A stretch of DNA of 42,613 nt from RGIG5057 sp036653755 (GTDB taxonomy: Bacteria > Bacillota > Clostridia > TANB77 > CAG-465): positions 1-42,613 of the forward strand of contig JAVVTJ010000006.1 of NCBI GenBank assembly GCA_036653755.1, read 5' to 3'. Below, in pieces: positions 26,813-34,309 of this stretch. How positions within the stretch are numbered: the first letter of the stretch is position 1; each line of letters starts with the position of its first letter. The notes under the pieces were generated by a model. That model ran no database searches. It saw only the letters and a list, made by a program, of their open reading frames with translations, and was not told the DNA's origin. A program made the position numbers and the translations under genes.

Positions 26813-27316
26813 TTATCTTCTTAAAAATGCGATTCCTATAACTTGACCATTAAGTTTTACTAATTTTGCTTGATACTGAGCTGTTGAAACTACATTGTTA
26901 GTATAAGAATTCAATGAACTTTGTACATTTGCAGTAGGTGCTGACCATGCAGCAACAAAAGCATTATCACCATTTGTATTTGCTAAAGCACCTGTTCCAC
27001 CATGATTTGATGTAACCCAAGTTAGTGTAATAGTACCAGCTGTATTTGATCCTACAGAATTATTTACACCAACAACCATTTTAGGATCATTATAGTATTT
27101 TTGTATTGCTGCACGAACTTGTGCACCTGACATTTGTACATTGTCATATTCAGCAGTTAATTGTTGTTCAATTTGTGCTGAAAGACCACCTAATTGAGAT
27201 TGTCCTTGATTTAATAAATCTGTACCTATTCCTGTAATAGCCATAACGGCTGCAATAACGATTATAGTTATAAATAAACCAACACCAATCATAATTGCTT
27301 TTTGAGCATTATCCAT
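26813..27316 (-). CDS. Major pilin candidate of the Tad-like system
   Basis: 167 residues: MDNAQKAIM, membrane helix at about 7-29 (IGVGLFITIIVIAAVMAI), an Ala/Gln/Gly-rich helix continuation (GLSAQIEQQLTAEYDNVQ), then a small beta domain ending in GIAFLRR. It is the most pilin-like product: Ala/Gly/Asn/Thr-rich with very few charged residues. It has the best ribosome site in the operon (AAAGGAGGA), and hairpins lie on both sides, which fits high, separate expression. The usual prepilin GxxxxE or flp motif is missing, so processing may differ or not occur. Confidence 0.7.
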   Translation of the reverse strand: MDNAQKAIMIGVGLFITIIVIAAVMAITGIGTDLLNQGQSQLGGLSAQIEQQLTAEYDNVQMSGAQVRAAIQKYYNDPKMVVGVNNSVGSNTAGTITLTWVTSNHGGTGALANTNGDNAFVAAWSAPTANVQSSLNSYTNNVVSTAQYQAKLVKLNGQVIGIAFLRR

Positions 27317-27353
27317 ATAAAAATTCCTCCTTTAATAAATATATTTATCTATA

Positions 27354-27377
27354 TAAAACACATGGATATGTGTTTTA
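27354..27377 (-). terminator. Hairpin between the platform gene and the major pilin gene
   Basis: 10-bp stem (27354-27363 with 27368-27377), 4-nt loop GGAT, with a T-rich distal arm on the minus strand. It lies 8 nt after the platform gene stop and may give partial termination. Confidence 0.6.
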
Positions 27378-27385
27378 AACTATTT

Positions 27386-28927
27386 TTAAAATGACATGCT
27401 ACTAAAATATGTCATCATTTGCATAATACTTACTATCATAAGTGGAGCAACTAAATATCCTCCAATAAGTATTACCATAGGGGTAAACCCTAATACTTTA
27501 CCATAAGTTACTTTCTTTTGAATTAACTTTTCATTTCCAGATTTTCTTTTCTCATAATAATAAGCTCTTTCTGTTTCAAGTTCATCAAAAGCAGCTTTAA
27601 TTGGTATTCTTTCAACTGCTGATTGCAATTGTTCTACAATTCTTTCAAAATCTTTGTAAGGAACACTTTCTTTTAATTCCTCAAGAGCTTCAAATGCACC
27701 AGATTCATAATTGTTTAATGCAGTTGATATTGGCTCTTTAAAAGCATATGAAAACCTTGAAAGCCATTCTAATATTGTTTGAACATCTATTCTTTCAATA
27801 TACATAAGCATTAAAATAATGGATTGAAATTGCATTATTTCATTTTCTTTTTCCATTTCTCTTATTTTATTTTTAATTATTAGTATTAAAGTTGGTGCAT
27901 AATATCCAGCAAAAGTTGCAATTACTATTATAAACAATTGCCAAAATTTAAAGTATGAATTATTTACTTTATCTATTTTTCCCATTATTCTATCAATAGC
28001 AACATCATCTTTTGTACCAGTTACTTTATCAATTACTTCAAATTCTAACTCTTCTCTTGTAACTTTTTTATTTTTATATTTATCTACATATTTCTTATCA
28101 TATTCATTTAAAGATTTAGAAGCTTGTTCTTGTTGAGGTGTTAATTTACCAAATGATAAAAACTCTTCTCCAATTTTATTATATACAGACGAAATATCTA
28201 TAAATTGTATATTTAACATTAAAACTAATGTTAATATACCTACAACCATACCTGAAACTATTTTATTAATATATAACCATTCAATAGTTAAATATGCATT
28301 TGTATTTTTTATTAGTATTTCTACTTTTCTTAATTTTGAAGTATGTTGCTTTGGTTTAAAAGCATCAACTAACATTTTGAAAAATGATATTTTATATAAT
28401 TTATCTTGCCATTTAACAGATGTTACTCTATCAAATTTTATTTCTTCTGAATCTTCTTTTATAATTCTAAGCATCATATATGATACAAATATTGAAACTA
28501 TAATTAAAGATTGTATTATAAAACCTATACTACTACTATAAAAATTAAGTAATGCTGGAAAGTTAGATTCAGCCCATGCTTGCAATGGTTTTATAAATAA
28601 AAGTGGAGCAACTGAAATTACTGTTAAACTTCTAAACATGTAATTTATTTTATCTTTTTTTAATATTTCCAAATATACATCGCTTAAAATATTATTTAAG
28701 TTCTTAAGATAAACTGATGTACCTTCTGTTTTTCTATCGCCAAGTTCCATAGTTAAATATGAAACACCAGCAAATAATTTTAAAAATCTATTTGGAGCTG
28801 TATCATAATATCTTTCTAATTCTATATCCGCTTTTTCTGCAAGCATAGCTTCTTTTATTCTTTTAAGTTGTGGAACAATATCTTTTTCACCGAAGTTCAT
28901 CAATTGCTTCATTAAATGATTCTTCAA
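27386..28927 (-). CDS. TadB/TadC-like platform protein, C-terminal part of a frameshifted gene
   Basis: A 513-codon open frame (nominal TTG at 28927, no ribosome site). From GEKDIVPQLKRIKEAML onward it carries the second half of one T2SSF-type domain (ELERYYDTAPNRFLKLFAGVSYLTMELG), two membrane helices at about 110-165, another pair at about 215-240 and 330-355, a second T2SSF-like helical domain (MQFQSIILMLMYIERIDVQTILEWL...ERAYYYEKR) and a final helix at about 480-505. The first domain begins in the preceding frame (28887-29444). If the ribosome skips one base at CTT-C-GGT (28892), a single 685-residue protein with two T2SSF domains results, like a TadB-TadC fusion. Confidence 0.7.
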   Translation of the reverse strand: MKNHLMKQLMNFGEKDIVPQLKRIKEAMLAEKADIELERYYDTAPNRFLKLFAGVSYLTMELGDRKTEGTSVYLKNLNNILSDVYLEILKKDKINYMFRSLTVISVAPLLFIKPLQAWAESNFPALLNFYSSSIGFIIQSLIIVSIFVSYMMLRIIKEDSEEIKFDRVTSVKWQDKLYKISFFKMLVDAFKPKQHTSKLRKVEILIKNTNAYLTIEWLYINKIVSGMVVGILTLVLMLNIQFIDISSVYNKIGEEFLSFGKLTPQQEQASKSLNEYDKKYVDKYKNKKVTREELEFEVIDKVTGTKDDVAIDRIMGKIDKVNNSYFKFWQLFIIVIATFAGYYAPTLILIIKNKIREMEKENEIMQFQSIILMLMYIERIDVQTILEWLSRFSYAFKEPISTALNNYESGAFEALEELKESVPYKDFERIVEQLQSAVERIPIKAAFDELETERAYYYEKRKSGNEKLIQKKVTYGKVLGFTPMVILIGGYLVAPLMIVSIMQMMTYFSSMSF

Positions 28928-29444
28928 TCATACCATGTTCATGGAAAGCATGACGTATATTAGTAAATGCTTCTGGCATTTGTCTTAATATTTTATCTGA
29001 AACAGATGAAACACGTAAATCTATAATTTTTTCAGTTATGATAAGAACACCAACAATTATAATAAGAGACATATATAAATCATTTACTAAATTAATAAGT
29101 ATTGTAAGTGAAGTAAACATAAATAACATTGCTACAAACATATTTTTAGCAGCTTGTCTTCTTATTTCATACTCAGTATAATCATTAGACATTTCTAATT
29201 TTAAACGTGTTTTTTTTGTATAATATTTAAGTACAGGAATCTGCACAAGTTTATTATATAGTCCTTGATAAAACTTATCTGCTATATCATTAGTATTAGC
29301 TTTATTTTTTATTTTAATTTTATCTTGAGCATATAAACTTTTATTTTTTTTATATTTTTTCTTAACTAACATATAAAAAATAAGTAATCCTATTAATCCA
29401 ATAACAGATACTGCAATAAGTATAATAGCTATTGTAAGTCCCAT
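28887..29444 (-). CDS. TadB-like platform protein, N-terminal part of the frameshifted gene
   Basis: 185 residues with a good ribosome site (GGAGGTGA). Membrane helix at about 3-28, cytoplasmic linker, two helices at about 100-145, then the first helix of a T2SSF domain: ILRQMPEAFTNIRHAFHEHGMIEESFNEAIDEL. The frame ends CGG-TGA in the middle of that domain. The missing half lies in the next frame, overlapping by 41 nt. A domain cut in its middle argues for one gene: programmed +1 shift, recent mutation, or a one-base error. It starts 4 nt after the TadA-like ATPase gene. Confidence 0.7.
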   Translation of the reverse strand: MGLTIAIILIAVSVIGLIGLLIFYMLVKKKYKKNKSLYAQDKIKIKNKANTNDIADKFYQGLYNKLVQIPVLKYYTKKTRLKLEMSNDYTEYEIRRQAAKNMFVAMLFMFTSLTILINLVNDLYMSLIIIVGVLIITEKIIDLRVSSVSDKILRQMPEAFTNIRHAFHEHGMIEESFNEAIDELR

Positions 29445-29448
29445 ATAA

Positions 29449-31341
29449 TCACCTCCATGCTGTATCTAAGAAATTATCAAATTCCTTTATATCTTCAGGA
29501 GACATATTTTCTCTCATTGCTGTAATATTAGTTTCAGTCATAGGATTTGCGAAAACATATTTTCCATCTTTAAATTCTACAATATTTTTATATGTATAAT
29601 GACTTGTTTCAGTCATATGTTTATAATACTCAACTGTATTATCCATAAACTTATCTAATTTTCCTTCTAGATCTTTTACTTTTCTATAATCATTGTTATA
29701 TGTGAAAACTTTTTCAAGTGGTATACATTCTGTTATTCTCTCAATATATCTAGCACCATCTGTTCCTCTTTTTAAATGTATATCAAAGTTAATAACATTA
29801 ACAACTTGTACTTCCGCAACATCTTCAGAATTAAACATTCCTATTTTAAGAAGTGAGTTACGAAGTGCTGTTATTAAGTTAGGAAATGTTTTAGCATGAT
29901 GGGTAAATAATGTAAATTTAGAAGCAACCTGTGCCATTTGTATCATCCAAGCAGCAACTGGATCAGTTGCAACCTCTCCTAATATGTTAACACCACCATC
30001 AGTTTTTTTCTGAACATCAAGTCCTTGCTGACCTGTTATTGTATCAGTTTCTCTTAAAGATAGTATATTATGATAAGGATAAATTTTACGTAAATGTAAT
30101 TCAAAAGCCATCTCTTGTACCCTTATTGTAATTGTTGGATATAAATATTTCATTATAGCCATAAGTAATGTTGTTTTACCACAACCTTGTTCACCTGTCA
30201 CTGCTGTAACTCTTGCTCCTCTTATTAGATATTTTAAAAGTTCAATAACTGGTCCTTTTCCTTCATGTACTAATAATTGTTCTGGTGATATTAATGTAGG
30301 TGGAGCAAACTTTCTTACGAAAAATGCCCAAGATTCTGAAAAATTTGGTCTTAAAACAACAACACGAGAACCATCTTTCATTTCATTTACTTTAAAACCA
30401 ACAGATTCTGAAAGTTGTCCAGGGTTATTATATTTATATATATTTTGACAAACTCTTTTTAATTCTTGTTCACTGCCAAATGATAAAAATGATAAATATG
30501 TAGCTTTACCTTTATAAAATATCCATACACTATCATAAGACATAGGAATATGTCCATTTTTCATTTGAGCCATATAATCATCCATACCTGATACTTGATC
30601 TAAAAATGATGGAGGAATACCTGATACACCACCAGAGATACCATCTATATTCATATCTCTAATATCATCTACAACGCTATATCCTTTATATCCTTGATAA
30701 ATTCTTTGTACAACTATTTCTAATTTATCATCAAATGTTAAAGCTGGAATACTTATTTCTTTAAAGAAAATATTATCAATTTCTTCAGCAGTTATAACAT
30801 AAGAAGGTATTGTTTTATCAAATTCATATTTTGGAACATCAAGAGTATATTTTGTTATTATCTCTGTTAAAGCTTCTTGCTTGAATTCTTTTTTAAATTC
30901 ATGCATTAAAATTTCAAATTTATCTTGTGAAGTAAGAGCTTGTTCATCATCAAACTTTATTGCATTATTAATATTTAATTCATTAACTTTATAATTATTT
31001 CTAAGTAAATCAAATATTAAAGTCTTAACATATTTTTTATCACTTATATCAGCATATCCTGCTCCTTTAAGTGCTTTTTTTAGTTCATATTTAATATTTT
31101 TTCTTCTTTCAAATTCTTCTTCAGATAAAGCTAAATCATATAAATTCATTCTTGTAATTTCATCAAATTGTTTTTTAATATATTCTTGCATAGAATGTAT
31201 ACTATATTTTTCTTTATCTCTTTCTAATTGTAACTCTGCAGCTGTTTTATTAGTATTCTTAATTTTAGTTTTAAGAAACATTACTATTAACAATATAATT
31301 ATTACAATTAGAATTATATTGAAAAAAAACGCAATATCCAT
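29449..31341 (-). CDS. tadA: TadA/CpaF-type secretion ATPase with N-terminal membrane helix
   Basis: 630 residues. The C-terminal half is a VirB11/GspE-superfamily ATPase: Walker A GEQGCGKTT at about 383-391, Arg-rich finger region, ILGEV as the Walker B/Asp-box equivalent and the His box TLFTHHAKT. Upstream is the CpaF-type N-terminal domain with VDDIRDMNIDGISGG. Unusual: it starts with a strong membrane helix at about 3-24 (IILIVIIILLIVMF), whereas known TadA/CpaF proteins are cytosolic. Hexameric motor for the pilus-like machine. Ribosome site AAGGGGTGA. Confidence 0.88.
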   Translation of the reverse strand: MDIAFFFNIILIVIIILLIVMFLKTKIKNTNKTAAELQLERDKEKYSIHSMQEYIKKQFDEITRMNLYDLALSEEEFERRKNIKYELKKALKGAGYADISDKKYVKTLIFDLLRNNYKVNELNINNAIKFDDEQALTSQDKFEILMHEFKKEFKQEALTEIITKYTLDVPKYEFDKTIPSYVITAEEIDNIFFKEISIPALTFDDKLEIVVQRIYQGYKGYSVVDDIRDMNIDGISGGVSGIPPSFLDQVSGMDDYMAQMKNGHIPMSYDSVWIFYKGKATYLSFLSFGSEQELKRVCQNIYKYNNPGQLSESVGFKVNEMKDGSRVVVLRPNFSESWAFFVRKFAPPTLISPEQLLVHEGKGPVIELLKYLIRGARVTAVTGEQGCGKTTLLMAIMKYLYPTITIRVQEMAFELHLRKIYPYHNILSLRETDTITGQQGLDVQKKTDGGVNILGEVATDPVAAWMIQMAQVASKFTLFTHHAKTFPNLITALRNSLLKIGMFNSEDVAEVQVVNVINFDIHLKRGTDGARYIERITECIPLEKVFTYNNDYRKVKDLEGKLDKFMDNTVEYYKHMTETSHYTYKNIVEFKDGKYVFANPMTETNITAMRENMSPEDIKEFDNFLDTAWR

Positions 31342-31366
31342 ATTCTCACCCCTTATAAATATAAAT

Positions 31367-32182
31367 TTAATAATCTTTAATTTTTGATAATTCTATTATT
31401 TTCTCAACTAATTTTGAAACTTCATTTATGAACATTCCATTATAATCATTTTTCTCTGCATTAATATTTTTATAGAAAAAGTCTATAATATTTCCTTCAT
31501 TACAATTATCTGTAAATGCATAATTGTGTGGAATTGCAAATATTGGTTCTTTTACTCTATACTTCATTCTAATATTTTGTATATTGTATTTTGATTTATT
31601 TTCATAATCACCAATAACATATATAATAGCTTTATCTTTTAAAGATTCATTTTTTTGTATATCCTCAAAAAAAGAATTTAATTTTATCATATCTTGATTT
31701 ACAACACAAACAATAACTTCAGAATCTTCAATAGTTTCTTTTACGTATTTTTCATCCATAGTTTTTGGTAGATCTATATAAACTAAATCATATATTTCAT
31801 TTGCTTTTCTTGTTACAAATTGTAAATTATCAGTCATTAATTTATATTGTTCTTTTTCTTTAGAATTCATACCATATAACACATCTAATCTATCCTTAAG
31901 AACAGGTTTAGCATAATTTTTTATTGTAGCAGGTGTTAATTTATTACTTACAACCATTTTTGTTAAAGCACCAATACCTATATCTGAATTTTCAAATGCA
32001 TTACTATCTTTTAATTCATCATAAGGAGTATAAGATGTCTCTATTTTTTTTGAATTAGCATTTGCATTCATTATTAAAGCTTTTGCTTTATGATTAATAC
32101 CCATTAAAGTTGCAACTGAAAGTGCTACATGAGTACTACCAGTCATATTATTCATTGGGCTCCAAAATACTATTCTAGCCAT
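31367..32182 (-). CDS. TadZ/CpaE-like MinD-family protein with degenerate P-loop
   Basis: 271 residues of MinD/ParA fold: strand MARIVFWSP, loop MNNMTGSTHVALSVATLMG in place of KGGxGKTT (no signature Lys), then YDLVYIDLP as the Walker B strand and VIVCVVNQDM as the next core strand. Known TadZ proteins also have atypical P-loops and place the Tad machine at the pole. It lies just before the ATPase gene, as in tad loci. Strong ribosome site AAGGAGGAG. Confidence 0.7.
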   Translation of the reverse strand: MARIVFWSPMNNMTGSTHVALSVATLMGINHKAKALIMNANANSKKIETSYTPYDELKDSNAFENSDIGIGALTKMVVSNKLTPATIKNYAKPVLKDRLDVLYGMNSKEKEQYKLMTDNLQFVTRKANEIYDLVYIDLPKTMDEKYVKETIEDSEVIVCVVNQDMIKLNSFFEDIQKNESLKDKAIIYVIGDYENKSKYNIQNIRMKYRVKEPIFAIPHNYAFTDNCNEGNIIDFFYKNINAEKNDYNGMFINEVSKLVEKIIELSKIKDY

Positions 32183-32185
32183 TTA

Positions 32186-32902
32186 TTAAACTCCTCCTTT
32201 TTTAATTATTTTTTTAATTTCATATGGTTTACTATCATCAACAATTTGTGTAATTATATCTATTAAAGAATTTATAAACATATTTGAATGTTTTTTAATT
32301 TGGATTATACCACTAATTTGAAAATCTAAATATAGCATCATATCTTGTTCTGTTTCTACAATTTCAAATTCTTTATCATCCCAATTACCTTCCATAGAAT
32401 TTAATTTTTGTTCAAAATATCTTTCTGATAATCTTGATAAATAACCTCTATACACAATTTTAGATATTTTTGCATCATTTGCCTCACCAGTTCCATATAT
32501 TTTCATTGAATTTAAAATTTCAATATTCTTTTTATATGATAACATACTTGTATCTGTTACAAAATATATTTGATTAAATGCTCTACTTCTAAAAAACTCA
32601 TATGTTTTTGAGTTATCAATATCAATAAATATGAAATCATATAAACTTATATTTATTTTTTGTTCACATAAATAATTTTCAACATCACTCATACTATCAA
32701 ATCCAACTGCATAATCTACATTATCAAATTGTGTTATATATGCTTTTTCTATAACATCTAAAGATGGTACAACATATTTATATTTTTGTTCTAATGTTGA
32801 ATCCACAACAAGTATTGTTTTACCCATAAGTTGTAATGTCTTTGTTAAACTTGTTACTAAATCTATTTTTTCACTAAATCCTAATAATCCTATTACTTTC
32901 AT
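32186..32902 (-). CDS. Second MinD/TadZ-like protein, degenerate
   Basis: 238 residues. Strand MKVIGLLGFS, then EKIDLVTSLTKTLQLMGKTILVVDST where a P-loop, helix and second strand of a MinD-like fold are expected, YDFIFIDIDNS as the Walker B strand and QIYFVTDTSM as the next one. No GK[ST] motif, so ATP binding is doubtful. Ends 3 nt before the TadZ-like gene, so the two may form a heterodimer that positions the motor; this is inference from position and fold. Confidence 0.6.
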   Translation of the reverse strand: MKVIGLLGFSEKIDLVTSLTKTLQLMGKTILVVDSTLEQKYKYVVPSLDVIEKAYITQFDNVDYAVGFDSMSDVENYLCEQKINISLYDFIFIDIDNSKTYEFFRSRAFNQIYFVTDTSMLSYKKNIEILNSMKIYGTGEANDAKISKIVYRGYLSRLSERYFEQKLNSMEGNWDDKEFEIVETEQDMMLYLDFQISGIIQIKKHSNMFINSLIDIITQIVDDSKPYEIKKIIKKGGV

Positions 32903-32915
32903 TTATATCTCCCTC

Positions 32916-33995
32916 TTATTGAACTTTATCTCCTAATAATTCTCTTCTTTGATTTTCTTGTTCTGTTATAGAACCTTGTGCTCCACTTACTACGTTAGAA
33001 ATCTTTTCAGAATTTGTTGCTTCATATTGATTGTTTAAATTTTCAATATTACTTCTAATATCATTACTTAATTTATCTTTTGCTTCAGTTGAAATATTTC
33101 CATTAGTTCCCATTGCTGCCATAACTTTATCATTTGGTTGATATGTTGTTTTAGTCATTGAACTAGAAGCTGTTATATTATTATATCTTTTAATAAAATC
33201 AAAAACTTTATCTACATAAATATTACTAGTAACTTTTTCATCTGTTGTTGTTTGTTCATTCTCATTTTTAGTTTCTACTAAAGTAGCAAGTTCTGGTAAT
33301 TCTTTTAAAATTAATGCGTTTATTTCACCCTTTATAACTTCATCCTGTTTTTCTTGTAACTTAATTTGTGATTCAGAATCTGCATATTCAGTTGCATATA
33401 ATTTTGTACCTTTATTTAAAAAAGAATCTACAACTGCACTATTTAATATAAGTCTTTCATCTTCTTTTAAAGTAAGCCACATAGTTTGACCACTTATTTT
33501 ATTTACTTGTTTTCCAGTAAGTACTATATAATCTGTACCATTAGGAAACATTATTCTAATATCTACAAATTTACCTTCAACTAAATCACTTGGCATAAGA
33601 ATTGTATTTATTTCTTGTTCTCTAATATCACTTGATAATACTTTTTCAGTTAACATATTTGCTGTTATTGGTGAATTAGCAGCAATGTTAAATTTAGCTA
33701 TTTGATCAGTTGCAGAAGCTTTCTTTTCAATAACACCATTTGGCGCACTACCTTTATGTACACGAATTGTATTTAACATATCACTTGTTATTGTTTGTCC
33801 TTGTACTACATCTTTATTAACTACGCATACCATTTTAGTATACAAATCATTATATTTTGCATTAGTTCCTGCTTCATAACTTTTTATAGTAGCTATTCCC
33901 CACCATAAAGTTATTCCTATTCCTACTATACCAACAGCACTACCAATAGCTATACCTGTATATAATTTTTTTCTTATTTGGCTCATTCCAATCAT
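32916..33995 (-). CDS. CpaB/RcpC-like SAF-domain pilus assembly protein
   Basis: 359 residues; one membrane helix at about 10-35 then a SAF-like domain (VNKDVVQGQTITSDMLNTIRVHKG, then NSPITANMLTEKVL) and a CpaB C-terminal beta region (INTILMPSDLVEGKFVDIRIMFPNG). CpaB proteins support Tad pilus assembly in the envelope. A long Gln/Glu/Thr/Asn-rich tail ends the protein. Start at 33995 because the ribosome site GGAGGG is 7 nt before it; an ATG at 34010 precedes that site. First gene of the operon. Confidence 0.8.
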   Translation of the reverse strand: MIGMSQIRKKLYTGIAIGSAVGIVGIGITLWWGIATIKSYEAGTNAKYNDLYTKMVCVVNKDVVQGQTITSDMLNTIRVHKGSAPNGVIEKKASATDQIAKFNIAANSPITANMLTEKVLSSDIREQEINTILMPSDLVEGKFVDIRIMFPNGTDYIVLTGKQVNKISGQTMWLTLKEDERLILNSAVVDSFLNKGTKLYATEYADSESQIKLQEKQDEVIKGEINALILKELPELATLVETKNENEQTTTDEKVTSNIYVDKVFDFIKRYNNITASSSMTKTTYQPNDKVMAAMGTNGNISTEAKDKLSNDIRSNIENLNNQYEATNSEKISNVVSGAQGSITEQENQRRELLGDKVQ

Positions 33996-34035
33996 AATAT
34001 ATCCCTCCATAAATTATTAAAATTTAACTACTATA

Positions 34036-34064
34036 ATAGTATCACAAACAAATTTAAAAATCAA
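34036..34064 (-). promoter_or_regulatory. Promoter of the Tad-like operon
   Basis: TTGATT (34059-34064), 17-nt spacer, TACTAT (34036-34041) on the minus strand, about 40 nt upstream of the first start codon. Confidence 0.65.
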
Positions 34065-34131
34065 TCAGGTTTTTAAAAAATCTCACTTTTTTACATTTTT
34101 TTAATTTTTAACGCATCAAAAATGCAAAATT

Positions 34132-34148
34132 TGTAATATAGCTGTAAT
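34132..34148 (+). promoter_or_regulatory. WalR/PhoP-like direct-repeat box upstream of the Tad-like operon
   Basis: TGTAAT-ATAGC-TGTAAT; both half-sites are identical to those upstream of sepF and the prepilin-like gene and only two spacer bases differ. It is 67 bp from the -35, the same distance as at sepF. Confidence 0.55.
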
Positions 34149-34202
34149 ATTTGTATTAAACATTAATGCCTTGTATTTTTTTATATATACTTATACAAAT
34201 AC

Positions 34203-34309
34203 TTATATGAAAAAATTTAATAACATATATATATAACACATATGAAATAAATCATATGTGTTACTTTTTTATGTTAGTTTTATTATTTTTTTTATTAAAT
34301 ATTTATAAT
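34203..34309. repeat. 107-bp direct repeat, left copy (after fic)
   Basis: Matches 35389-35495 at 106 of 107 positions (G/A difference at 34277/35463). It contains the last few bases of fic and a hairpin (11-bp stem, centre about 34245). The other copy holds the last 41 bp of dacF, so the fic segment is flanked by a duplicated dacF end. Confidence 0.9.

Noticed and set aside
29693..29899. Small plus-strand open frame opposite the ATPase gene
   Set aside because: Lies wholly within the well-supported ATPase coding sequence with no ribosome site.
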